Positions 7,633-14,923 of a stretch of 23,846 nt of DNA are shown here, piece after piece (within the stretch, counting starts at the first letter, position 1; each line of letters starts with the position of its first letter). The notes under the pieces are model-generated. The model had not been told where the DNA came from, ran no database searches, and saw only the letters and a list, made by a program, of their open reading frames with translations. This stretch comes from a virus, in the IMG/VR virus record IMGVR_UViG_3300030329_001545, positions 1 to 23,846 of that record. One strand, written 5' to 3'. A program made the position numbers and the translations under genes.

Positions 7633-8203
7633 ACCCGATGCTCCCTAGCAAGCTGCTGACACCATGTGCAATAGGCTTGCTGATGGTGCCCACCAAGACA
7701 TCTTCTCTGTTTGAGTACCAGTGCCCGACAAGCATCTTGATAGCTTGTTTTATCTCATTTGGCTCTTGCCCTGACTGCCAGCCGGAAACAAACCTAATCT
7801 GTATGGCGTCTGCTCTGTCCGCGACAGTCGGCCAGTCGCCTACCAGGGGGTGAAGCTCAACGCTTCCAGGAAGCTTGTACGGGACATGCACAATGTAGTT
7901 GGTCGAGCTGAGTACAGTCAGCCCCGTACTCTTGTCTTCATCGTAGTATTTTATGTGCGTGAGAGACTGAAGCGGAGGTCTTGGTATCTCAAAGCTATTT
8001 CCTGTCCAGTCGTGTATTTTCCAGTCCCAGGTCTGCGACATAAAAGACCTGGAGCCTGAGACCTGCTCTTCGCAATAGCTGACAGCCGCAGCTATGTAGT
8101 CGTCCACCAAAGAGTCGTCGTCGTCAGTCGTCAGCCTTAGGTGCTTTTTCACCTCCGACAGAGTCACCGGATACTCTGTTGGGGCTTGTACCCTTTCTAG
8201 CAT
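7616..8203 (-). CDS. Head-tail connector (adaptor) protein, HK97 gp6-like
   Basis: 195 aa; ATG 8203 with strong AGGAG about 7 nt upstream. The N-terminal 'APTEYPVTLSEVKKHLRL' followed by 'DDDSLVDDYIAAAVSYCEE' is diagnostic for the gp6-like connector family (helical adaptor ring under the portal). Then come 'WDWKIHDW', 'IPRPPLQSLTHIKYYDED' and 'IRFVSGWQSG', also family-typical. The C-terminal helix (EIKQAIKMLVGHWYSNRE) is the usual last feature. The start overlaps the preceding small ORF by 80 nt. Confidence 0.9.
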   Translation of the reverse strand: MLERVQAPTEYPVTLSEVKKHLRLTTDDDDSLVDDYIAAAVSYCEEQVSGSRSFMSQTWDWKIHDWTGNSFEIPRPPLQSLTHIKYYDEDKSTGLTVLSSTNYIVHVPYKLPGSVELHPLVGDWPTVADRADAIQIRFVSGWQSGQEPNEIKQAIKMLVGHWYSNREDVLVGTISKPIAHGVSSLLGSIGYGSYT

Positions 8204-8366
8204 TTTTAACTCCTGGGCTTGGCTTCATTGCGGTCTCTAATAGCAACTCTACTTTTCCATCTTTTGCTAGCGAGAGAGCCTTAGTTTTTTCAAGGTCGTA
8301 GTAGCAGCCTACTTTCAGGTTCCAAAGATCTCCATCCAGCTGCTCTTTAACTCTTACTCTTGTCAT
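8124..8366 (-). CDS. Small hypothetical head-region protein overlapping its neighbours
   Basis: 80 aa from ATG 8366, which overlaps the stop of the preceding gene as ATGA. Similar small proteins (short N-terminal 'VRVKEQLDGDLWNLKVGCYYDLEKTKALSLAKDGKVELL' pattern, here about residues 3-43) are often encoded in capsid modules. The C-terminal half is Lys/Gly/Ser-rich and unstructured. Its last 80 nt lie within the connector gene in another frame, which is unusually long for an operon overlap. An upstream extension of this frame (to 8441) lies inside the preceding gene and is probably not used. Function unknown. Confidence 0.6.
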   Translation of the reverse strand: MTRVRVKEQLDGDLWNLKVGCYYDLEKTKALSLAKDGKVELLLETAMKPSPGVKNARKGTSPNRVSGDSVGGEKAPKADD

Positions 8367-9229
8367 TTCCACTGCTCCCAGTACTTGGTATCTTCTTCCG
8401 CTCCAGACAGTGCTATCAGCTTCTCTCGGGAAATGGCCCATTCTGACTGCGCCTTCTCAGCCTGCGACTGAAGGAGGCTCTGCCGGCTGTTTATCGCTTC
8501 TGAGAGAGATTCTGTTAACTCTCCGTTCATCAAGTGTTTTGCCTGCTCCAGCTCGTTAGCTGCGGCCGTAGCTCCAGCAATCGCCCTGCCATGCATTTCT
8601 AGCTCATGCTTCGCTTGCTGGACTCTGGCAGCTAGCTCAGCTTTCCTAGCTGCCATTTTTGCTGCGTACGCATCATCTTGCCCGTAAGCATACATCACTC
8701 TTGCTTTCAGCAAGTCGGAAACTAGCGGTATTTCTATCTTGATACCCCGGCCTCTTGCAATCCCAAGTATATATTCGCAAGAAGGTCTTTGCGATCCGTA
8801 TTCTTCGCTTGCGGCCATGTCCACCCCATAAACCTGTATCTCTGTTGCGCCATCTAGAATTGCGTGCGCAATCATGAAAGAGATGGTGTTTGTGAAATAC
8901 GTGCCAAACTCTTCTGTTATCTCGTCAATCGGGAATCGTTCGAGGCCGGCTACGTTCTCTTGCGTGAATACAGTTGCGCCTTTTGCCTGCAGGCTATTAA
9001 GCCAGCGCACGTATTCATCTACCTTGGCACCAGCCTCGTCTAGCTTTGACAAAAGGCTAGGCTCGCAGAATTTATGAAGCTCGTAAAATCGGTTGATTCT
9101 CGGGAGGTCGCAAAACGTGCTGTTGGATGCGTCGTAGTAAGGTGAACATGCCCATATTTCAACGCTTTCATCGTAGTATGGAGCCAGACCTCTAGACGAG
9201 GGTGCAGTACCGATAATTGCAACTTTCAC
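8363..9229 (-). CDS. Rossmann/glycosyltransferase-like protein with C-terminal coiled coil
   Basis: 288 aa; GTG start with GGAGG 6 nt upstream. Residues 1-~170 look like a nucleotide-sugar-type Rossmann fold: an N-terminal glycine loop (VAIIGTAPSSRGLAPYYD), a central 'FTNTISFMIAHAILDGATEIQVYGVDM', then 'QRPSCEYILGIARGRGIKIEIP'. I have seen this family beside capsid genes in many environmental phages. The general pattern (GxxPS near the N-terminus and a later G-[IV]-D-[MF]) is reminiscent of DUF115 and GT42 sialyltransferase-like proteins, but I cannot prove homology. Residues ~185-275 are an Ala/Glu/Lys/Gln-rich coiled coil. Placed directly after the capsid gene, it could be a structural or capsid-modifying protein. 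Confidence 0.65.
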   Translation of the reverse strand: MKVAIIGTAPSSRGLAPYYDESVEIWACSPYYDASNSTFCDLPRINRFYELHKFCEPSLLSKLDEAGAKVDEYVRWLNSLQAKGATVFTQENVAGLERFPIDEITEEFGTYFTNTISFMIAHAILDGATEIQVYGVDMAASEEYGSQRPSCEYILGIARGRGIKIEIPLVSDLLKARVMYAYGQDDAYAAKMAARKAELAARVQQAKHELEMHGRAIAGATAAANELEQAKHLMNGELTESLSEAINSRQSLLQSQAEKAQSEWAISREKLIALSGAEEDTKYWEQWK

Positions 9230-9250
9230 AAGAGCCTCCTTGTTCGTGGT

Positions 9251-9286
9251 ATTAAAGGGGAGCCGGGGGGCGAACCCCCGACTCCC
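9251..9286 (-). terminator. Strong GC hairpin after the capsid gene, probable (partial) terminator
   Basis: On the minus strand 9286-9275 (GGGAGTCGGGGG) pairs with 9269-9258 (CCCCCGGCTCCC), a 12-bp stem with one G-U wobble and a short UUCGC loop, followed by CTTTAAT. The U-tract is weak, so it may attenuate rather than end transcription, or protect the upstream capsid mRNA from decay. It starts 22 nt after the capsid stop codon. Confidence 0.7.
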
Positions 9287-9307
9287 GCTTGTCTACCTTA
9301 CCACTTA

Positions 9308-10666
9308 TTACGTGGTCAGCAAGGCCACTAGAGGCTGTGAAGCCGTAGCACTTGTGCTGAACAAGATTGCCGAATCGTGGCGGCTGAAAGCAACCCATCC
9401 GACTTGATCGCTGAGAGCAAGACGCTCATCCAGTCGACGCAATCGAAGGTCTGCTACATCCCGAATAATGTGCTTCGAGAAATCTCCAGCAATCAGGATC
9501 TTCTCGGCAGAAGCAGTGCTGCTTGCCGTCATGTCCTGGTTGATGTTGACAGCCGTTCCAAGCAGCAAGTTCGGTGCATCGTCCCGGAGAGATACGTTCC
9601 ACAGGGGAACACCGTTCGAGTCAACCAGCTTGCGAATCTCGCTGAGGATTCCATCACTGCACTGGAACGCAAAACTGGCACTGTTGCGATACGCAGGATC
9701 AACACTGTGGTACAAATCCACAATATTGTTGTACGTTATATCGCCGCCAGTAGCAGTCGATCCAGTCACAGTTGTAGTTGCAGCATGCACCGCACCCTTG
9801 GGCTGGCTAGAGCCGGTCCCGTTGGTAAACGATGCGTTAGTGCCCCTAGCGATACGAACACCGATAGCTTCCCCGATAAACGCCTGAAGGTTGATCGCTG
9901 TATCCTCGAGAAGCTCAAACGAAGAAACTACATAAGAGCTGTACTTGTAGGAGGATAGCGTAACCTGGGCGAAATTGAGAGACTGGATAGTTACGGTAGA
10001 CCCTTCTGTGATGATCGCGGCCGATGTGGTCGTGTCATCGTTAGTCGGGATCGGCAAATCTGCACCATTCGAAGTACGAATAACTCGGCTCAGATTCCTC
10101 TGCCCACCGTACTCTAAGAGTGCCTGCTCAACGCTACCCATCAGGCTGAGATCATCAGCAACCGTGAACCCGCCAGCAGCGTTAGTCAGAGACTGCGCCG
10201 TGGTAGCACGATAAGTGATGTTCTCTTTAATCATCGCTCGGACTTCTTCAAGGCTCCTTGGAGCGTTTTTCATAAATCCTAGCGACATCTCCGGAGAGTC
10301 AAGCTTCACTCCGCAAGCCTCGGCATCTTCCCTCCATTCAGGGCGAATGGACGAAGGACGATCAGAAAAACACCAAGCTCTAAAAGCGTTGGCTCGCATT
10401 TCAGCAGTAATGCCAGACTTGTCTTTCTTGTCGAAATGCTTCTGAACATCTAAGCCGGCGTTGCGGGCATCTTGCTGTGCAGCTGCTCGCTCCTCTCGGT
10501 CGATGTCCTCGGCTTTCGATGCCAGGGAGTCGATCTCTTTCTCAAGGTTGTCGAACTCGGTGCGATCCTCGTTCGTCCACCCTTCTTTGTTGCATTTTTC
10601 AGCGATACCGCGCATCTTCTGCGCTAGCGGTACACGCTGTTGTCTCAGGTCAAGTGATTTAGACAT
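9308..10666 (-). CDS. Major capsid protein, HK97 fold
   Basis: 452 aa; ATG 10666 with AGGAAA just upstream. Residues ~1-120 form a charged helical N-terminal delta/scaffold region (LDLRQQRVPLAQKMRGIAEKC, EFDNLEKEIDSLASKAEDIDREERAA). The mature shell domain follows, with 'AAGGFTVADDLSLMGSVEQALLEYGG' and 'VIRTSNGADLPIPTNDDT' in the N-arm/E-loop region. Then come 'SSYVVSSFELLEDTAINLQAFIGEAIGVRIARGTNASFTNGTGSSQPKG', and a P/A-domain 'AFQCSDGILSEIRKL', 'ILIAGDFSKHIIRDVADLRL'. All are typical of HK97-type phage capsid proteins. The N-terminal region is probably removed by the adjacent prohead protease. Confidence 0.96.
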   Translation of the reverse strand: MSKSLDLRQQRVPLAQKMRGIAEKCNKEGWTNEDRTEFDNLEKEIDSLASKAEDIDREERAAAQQDARNAGLDVQKHFDKKDKSGITAEMRANAFRAWCFSDRPSSIRPEWREDAEACGVKLDSPEMSLGFMKNAPRSLEEVRAMIKENITYRATTAQSLTNAAGGFTVADDLSLMGSVEQALLEYGGQRNLSRVIRTSNGADLPIPTNDDTTTSAAIITEGSTVTIQSLNFAQVTLSSYKYSSYVVSSFELLEDTAINLQAFIGEAIGVRIARGTNASFTNGTGSSQPKGAVHAATTTVTGSTATGGDITYNNIVDLYHSVDPAYRNSASFAFQCSDGILSEIRKLVDSNGVPLWNVSLRDDAPNLLLGTAVNINQDMTASSTASAEKILIAGDFSKHIIRDVADLRLRRLDERLALSDQVGWVAFSRHDSAILFSTSATASQPLVALLTT

Positions 10667-10785
10667 TTTCCTATTCCATCTTTTGTCCTGTTAGGACGAT
10701 TATTCTTGAAGGTCAAGCACTTGTCGTTGTTACTTGGACAGCGAACACATGCACGTTATATAAAGGCACTTAGGCCAAATATCTA
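10667..10785 (-). promoter_or_regulatory. Intergenic leader before the capsid gene with palindromic hairpin
   Basis: This 119-nt gap is the largest internal intergenic region. On the minus strand a perfect inverted repeat GTCCT-AAC-AGGAC (10697-10685) lies 18 nt before the capsid start, close to the SD. A TTGACC at 10722-10717 resembles a -35 element, but the hexamer 17 nt downstream (TAACAG) is a poor -10, so a promoter is possible, not shown. Confidence 0.35.
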
Positions 10786-11742
10786 TTACGAATCTGCGGC
10801 TATTTGCGCCTCGACAACTCGAAGCCTAGCCATTACTTCCTCGTCTGGAGATGCCTTTGCCTCGGCTGCGAAGCCGACAAACGTGACTCCTCCTTCTTCA
10901 TACACCTCCACTACATGGCGATGATCCAGTTGGAGGCCAGCGACAGCTGCCGCCCTCGCTACACACTCCCCGTCTTTTGCGACTGTTCCCGGAGGGCATG
11001 ATTTGTCCTTGCCACCCTTCTTTTTCCCGGAACCCTTCTCCTCCGATACTTCCTCCAGATCGGCCTCTTCATCCTCGCTCGCATCAATCCGAAGCAGCTC
11101 GCCAATCTCGCTGTGAAGCTCTTTTAAGTCGCTGATATCTTTTTGTACGGTAGCCTTCCAAGCCTCATAGCTAGCTCTGCACTCGTCAGCAGATCGAGCG
11201 TTTACGGTTGTGCTTTTGTAAGCCGGGGATGTCACCGGGGAAACGTCAACGATCTGGTCGATTTTGTGAATCTCTCTTACTTCAGTGTCGCCATCCATTG
11301 TCCATTTCTCTCCGTTCTTGGCTACTTGAAACGCAAACGAGCTTCCTCCGAAGTCGCCGGCTTGAGTATGCGCTACTGCATCTCTCCCAGCGTTGGTGTC
11401 GCTAGGCTTGGCAGTATAGTGCAAACCCTGCTCGTCAGCTGTGATTTTTAGTGTACCGGATTTAGTTCTAGCGAAAACCAGAGAAGGATCGTGGTTGATT
11501 GCCGCATACACATCCTGGTTTCGGTCAATCGTACCTCCCTGCCCACGACCCAAAGCTCTCTTGAATGCTCCAGGCATTATCCTCTCTTTGACTCCAGGAA
11601 GCCCATATCCAGCCAAGTCGTATTCTGTGCCTTTATTTGCTGGGTCATAGAATACAGCAGCCGTACCAGTTATGGTCGATTGCCCATCTTCTCCTCGAGA
11701 GACTCTTACTTCTGACTCTATCAGTCGTCTTTCCATGTCCAT
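10786..11742 (-). CDS. Prohead protease (HK97 family, S78) with C-terminal extension
   Basis: 318 aa; two ATGs (11742 and 11736), the second with AAGGA 6 nt upstream, both overlapping the portal stop. Residues ~5-185 are the protease: 'SEVRV...GTAAVFYDPAN', 'ERIMPGAFKRAL', 'VYAAINHDPSLVFARTKSGTL' with catalytic His84, 'GGSSFAF' with catalytic Ser134/135, and 'DVSPVTSPAYKSTTV'. It matures the prohead by cleaving the scaffold region of the capsid protein. A ~130-residue extension follows: a charged region with Glu/Lys runs (about 205-245) and a small C-terminal unit with a 'CPPGTVAKDGECV' pair of cysteines. That extension may serve as a scaffold. Confidence 0.92.
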   Translation of the reverse strand: MDMERRLIESEVRVSRGEDGQSTITGTAAVFYDPANKGTEYDLAGYGLPGVKERIMPGAFKRALGRGQGGTIDRNQDVYAAINHDPSLVFARTKSGTLKITADEQGLHYTAKPSDTNAGRDAVAHTQAGDFGGSSFAFQVAKNGEKWTMDGDTEVREIHKIDQIVDVSPVTSPAYKSTTVNARSADECRASYEAWKATVQKDISDLKELHSEIGELLRIDASEDEEADLEEVSEEKGSGKKKGGKDKSCPPGTVAKDGECVARAAAVAGLQLDHRHVVEVYEEGGVTFVGFAAEAKASPDEEVMARLRVVEAQIAADS

Positions 11743-13343
11743 TCCTTCATCAGCGTCTTGCGAACTTCGTCAGAGGCCTCCTCTACGCTTGGCTTCAGCT
11801 CCCTGATTTTGCACTCGCTGGCCTTCTTGTAGGCACTTGAGATTGTATCAAAAAACATTTTCAATGTGTTGTCGTGAAACTCTTGCAGGTCTTTCCGCAT
11901 CAACTTCGCTAGTACACGCGATGCTTTTAACGTGTTGTTAGACACGACATCTATGTGCTTTTCCTCGAACCCTTCGAGCCATTCGTCAAATTTATCACGA
12001 CCTTTAGCCTTCGCTTCAGCATCGCTGGATATCCTTTTTGCAGCCCGTTCTAGCTGGAATAGCAAAGCATCGGCAGCTGCCTGAATCAGCTCTTCCTTTT
12101 CTGGCTCGCTATCTTCCGCAGGAGGCTCTAGCCCCTCTGGCTCTTCTCCCAGAATACCCATGTTAAGTGGTATGCGGAAATCTTGCCCCAGGCCATTCGG
12201 GACAGGAGGCATGTTCAAGATATTTCGAGCCTCGTCTAGCGTAAGCAATCCATTATTCACCTGAACCTGCAAAGCGTTGACCTGAGTTGTTATGTCAGGA
12301 CGCTCGATGCTCTCTTTGTTGAATTCGATAACGTGAGATCGGTTCTCTTTTTCTTCTGGAGACAGCAGCTTGCGGGCACACTCAGACTCCCAGTTTGTCA
12401 TGGGGTCTTGCATGTCCCGGAGGAATGTCCTGTTTTCAACTTCTAGGCTGGCAAACGAAGTCCTGGTGTTGTCGCCCAAGAGATACGCCGGTATCCCGAT
12501 GGCGTTTGCTATTTGCTTCACTTCAAACTCTCGTGTCTGCAGCATCTCAGCGTCTTGTGGGCTTACAGAGAATGGCTTCAGCTGTGCGCCATTCTCAAGC
12601 AGTGCAGGTTGGTGCGAGTTGTCTACGCCTTGGTGCCGCTTCCCCCACATGGCACGAAACCTCTCGATAGCCTCTTTGTTACGGAGCGATCCTGGCAGCT
12701 CGATCACCGTCATCGGTGCTGCTCCGTTCTTGAAAAACACAGACTGATATCTTTGTGCGGCCAGCCCCAAACCTAGAGACTCTTTTAGTACGTCCACTAG
12801 GCCCAGGCCTTTGATGCCGTCCCAGCTTAGGCCGCATATGTGGAGGATGTTTGCCGGCAGCTCTACACTCATGCCAGTATCAGTCATAATGCTGTAAGCT
12901 AGCCTCCCATTTTCTCGGAATGGTATGACTTTTTCAGGCGGCAGTGGTATCAGGGCAGTAGGCTGACCGAAACTGTTCCGGGATATTAGAGCGTACCCGT
13001 CTCCAGCCAGGATAGCATGAGCCTCCAAAAGCGTCTTGAATGCCTTGGCACTCTGCTCGCTATTAGGTTGTTCCCTGAGCAAGAAAAACGCTGGATGCTT
13101 CTCGTCTCGCTGCTTCCCTTCTCCTTCTCTGCGTAATACATTCAGAGGGAGCCGGCCGATAGTGCCCGCACGAATATTTACGCCGCGCCATACAGCAGGA
13201 TAGCCTAAGCTACTCTCGGGAGTGACACTTATCCCAGACGTTGCCTTGCTGCTTACGCCTAGTATCCTCTCTATCCCGACTCCGTTTAGAGGCACAGAAG
13301 GAGACTCAACTGTACGCTTACCGAACAATTTTCCGATTATCAT
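11721..13343 (-). CDS. Portal protein, HK97 family
   Basis: 540 aa; ATG 13343 overlaps the stop of a small membrane protein (ATGA). Family features are 'SSLGYPAVWRGVNIRAGTIGRLPLNVLRRE' (about 44-73), 'HPAFFLLREQPN', 'HAILAGDGYALISRN', 'IPLPPEKVIP', 'ILHICGLSWDGIKGLGLVDVLKESLGLGLAAQRY', 'FKNGAAPMTVIELPG', 'EVKQIANAIGIPAYLLGD' and 'FASLEVENRTFLRDMQDPMTNWESECARKLL'. The dodecameric ring forms the DNA entry channel and binds terminase. The C-terminal ~130 residues are a charged helical extension ('ALLFQLERAAKRISSDAEAKAKG', 'KHIDVVSNNTLKASRVLAKLMRK') seen in a subset of HK97 portals, here longer than the minimal ~400-aa family length. Confidence 0.95.
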   Translation of the reverse strand: MIIGKLFGKRTVESPSVPLNGVGIERILGVSSKATSGISVTPESSLGYPAVWRGVNIRAGTIGRLPLNVLRREGEGKQRDEKHPAFFLLREQPNSEQSAKAFKTLLEAHAILAGDGYALISRNSFGQPTALIPLPPEKVIPFRENGRLAYSIMTDTGMSVELPANILHICGLSWDGIKGLGLVDVLKESLGLGLAAQRYQSVFFKNGAAPMTVIELPGSLRNKEAIERFRAMWGKRHQGVDNSHQPALLENGAQLKPFSVSPQDAEMLQTREFEVKQIANAIGIPAYLLGDNTRTSFASLEVENRTFLRDMQDPMTNWESECARKLLSPEEKENRSHVIEFNKESIERPDITTQVNALQVQVNNGLLTLDEARNILNMPPVPNGLGQDFRIPLNMGILGEEPEGLEPPAEDSEPEKEELIQAAADALLFQLERAAKRISSDAEAKAKGRDKFDEWLEGFEEKHIDVVSNNTLKASRVLAKLMRKDLQEFHDNTLKMFFDTISSAYKKASECKIRELKPSVEEASDEVRKTLMKEWTWKDD

Positions 13344-13495
13344 TTCTCACCCTGCTTTGCGATATTCACTGCGCTGGCTGATATGACGAGGCCTCCGAAA
13401 ATCCAAACTAGCGGAGGATATATGCTGTGAAGTCCGAAAAGAATGCAGCCTAATCCGGTAAAACAAGCTAAGTCAGCGACTAAAGATTTCACCAT
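13340..13495 (-). CDS. Small two-helix membrane protein
   Basis: About 50 aa and too short for many gene callers. It starts at ATG 13495 or, better, at the next codon GTG 13492, which has GGGAGG six nt upstream; spacing to the ATG is only 3 nt. It overlaps the sulfotransferase stop by about 20 nt and ends in ATGA with the portal start, so it fits the operon. Two hydrophobic segments (LVADLACFTGLGCILFGL and YPPLVWIFGGLVISASAV) predict a hairpin in the membrane. Similar tiny membrane proteins sit between terminase and portal in some actinophages. Its function is unknown; holin-like activity is possible but unsupported. Confidence 0.65.
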   Translation of the reverse strand: MVKSLVADLACFTGLGCILFGLHSIYPPLVWIFGGLVISASAVNIAKQGEK

Positions 13496-14108
13496 ACACC
13501 TCCCGTATATGCCTCTGGGTTGCTTGGTCGAGAGCCGGCTCTCCTACGCCGGTCCTGTGGAGGTGCCTAACTTTGGCTGTGCATCCGTACTTTTTCAGCA
13601 AGCTCTGTATACCCTCGGTGTCGTTTATGTCGTACAGCTCTACATAATCATTGATCCACCAGTTGAACCGCCCGACTTCGTTGTAGTTTTTTTCGGCAGC
13701 TGGAAGTATGGAGTCAACATACCAGTCGTTGAACGGTTCGATCTTATTCTCTACATACTCGTAAAAACTGTGTTCCCAGCAGTACCTGTCAGCAGGGTGC
13801 CTCCATTTCACGCTGTCGGTGTCCATGTAGTACCTGCGCCGCCAAAAATTCCATTTTGACCACTCGCACTCCACTGGGTCTCGGATTGTAGCAAAAACTA
13901 CCTCGAAACTGTTGAGAGGTATTCCGGTGAACCCCTCAAAGTCGTCTGCCCTTATGTGGCCTATCGGCAATCCAGGCTTGTGGTCTTTTCTTTTGACTCC
14001 TGGCTCATAATACCCAGGTAGACCGGCTCTTGCTGCTGATGTGACGGAAAGGCCACCGCACTTCGGTATATGGAGATAAAGTATCTTTTCGTTGTAAAAA
14101 ACAGGCAC
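13473..14108 (-). CDS. Sulfotransferase-like protein
   Basis: 211 aa from GTG 14108 (TAGTG overlap with the previous stop, GGAG 8 nt upstream). A TTG at 14144 would add 12 residues. Family signs are the 5'-phosphosulfate loop-like 'YLHIPKCGGLSV' close to the N-terminus, and a 3'-phosphate-binding-like 'VFATIRDPVECEWSKWNFW'. Both are typical of the sulfotransferase family (PAPS to hydroxyl or amine acceptor). Trp-rich and Asp/Glu-rich sections (RRRYYMDTDSVKWRH, GRFNWWINDYVELYD) follow. Position after two nonulosonate-type sugar genes suggests that a sugar or glycoconjugate is the acceptor, an inference. The phage would use host PAPS, since no PAPS synthesis gene is present. Confidence 0.75.
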   Translation of the reverse strand: MPVFYNEKILYLHIPKCGGLSVTSAARAGLPGYYEPGVKRKDHKPGLPIGHIRADDFEGFTGIPLNSFEVVFATIRDPVECEWSKWNFWRRRYYMDTDSVKWRHPADRYCWEHSFYEYVENKIEPFNDWYVDSILPAAEKNYNEVGRFNWWINDYVELYDINDTEGIQSLLKKYGCTAKVRHLHRTGVGEPALDQATQRHIREVYGEIFSR

Positions 14109-14923
14109 TAATGCATCTCCGATGACTGCTTTATCCAACCGCAAAGAGAGCTAAGGCCAGGAGGCTCTAGGCTAGCTGCATGATCCGTTCCCGGCAGTGC
14201 CCTGTTCATGGTAAGGTGAACCTCTACGAGGTCTGCTGCGTATTTTATAGCGGCCGTGGCGGGTGCTTTTACCCCGGCTGTGTGGTCTGAATATCCAACT
14301 ATTACGCCGAATGCGGAACGCAGTCTCTCTATTTCTCGCAGCCTGCACTCTACCGGTGGCGTCGGGTATTTGGAAACGCAGTGCATAAGAGCAACCTCTG
14401 TGTAAATGCTTGCCCAACTGAGAGATGACTCTATTTGGGCAAGGTTCTCTGCTTTCCCTGTGCTTATTATCAAAGGCTTGCCGGTTCTTGCTACTTCCTG
14501 AACTAGCTGCTGATTCAGCATGTCTTTGCTGGCAATCTTGTACATCTTGCACCATTTGTTTTTCTCAAGCCAGTCAAGCCGGTTGACTGCACAGACAGTA
14601 CAAAAAAGATTACAGGGGTTGTCGTTGTATCGGTGCCTCTCTTTTATGTGCTGGAAATCTTCGTCCTGGAGGTCGAGAAACTGGCGGTGTTCCCCGTACG
14701 TCTTGCCGAATGAGTTGCGGCCTCCGTAGGCTTCTCTAAGCTCAGAATCTTCAAACTCTTCAAACCTGTCCCTGGCCTGGAGCTTTACAGAGTCTGCTCC
14801 GCAAGATGCAGCCGTTTGTATCAGCCGTATTGCGTGGTAAACATCGCCGTTGTGGTTCTGGCCTATCTCTGCGATTACGTGGCAGGGATGCCCTGGGCCT
14901 ATGTTGAAATCTCGGAATTGCAA
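14108..14923 (-). CDS. NeuB-like sialic/nonulosonic acid synthase (TIM-barrel domain only)
   Basis: 271 aa; the only plausible start is TTG 14923, inside the 3' end of the previous gene (25-nt overlap). The TIM barrel of the N-acetylneuraminate/legionaminate synthase family is intact: 'HVIAEIGQNHNGD' (about 17-29), 'GADSVKLQ', 'CKMYKIASKDM', 'PLIISTGKA', 'ALMHCVSKYPTP', 'VIVGYSDHTAG' and 'VEVHLTMNRALPGTDHAASLEP'. These enzymes condense PEP with a hexosamine-type sugar to make nine-carbon acidic sugars. The usual C-terminal SAF/antifreeze-like domain (about 60 residues) is absent. In the usual 'EKH' motif before the substrate-binding end of the barrel, Lys is replaced by Val. The order with a cytidylyltransferase supports a CMP-sugar pathway. 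Confidence 0.88.
   Translation of the reverse strand: MQFRDFNIGPGHPCHVIAEIGQNHNGDVYHAIRLIQTAASCGADSVKLQARDRFEEFEDSELREAYGGRNSFGKTYGEHRQFLDLQDEDFQHIKERHRYNDNPCNLFCTVCAVNRLDWLEKNKWCKMYKIASKDMLNQQLVQEVARTGKPLIISTGKAENLAQIESSLSWASIYTEVALMHCVSKYPTPPVECRLREIERLRSAFGVIVGYSDHTAGVKAPATAAIKYAADLVEVHLTMNRALPGTDHAASLEPPGLSSLCGWIKQSSEMH

Noticed and set aside
9377-9958. Plus-strand ORFs (193 and 139 aa) opposite the capsid gene
   Set aside because: The capsid reading is unambiguous; the antisense ORFs have no SD or recognisable motif and are codon-usage shadows.
14108-14144. TTG 14144 as the sulfotransferase start
   Set aside because: The GTG at 14108 has a better SD spacing (GGAG, 8 nt) and a one-base stop/start overlap with the preceding gene. 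The extra 12 residues would lie inside the preceding gene.
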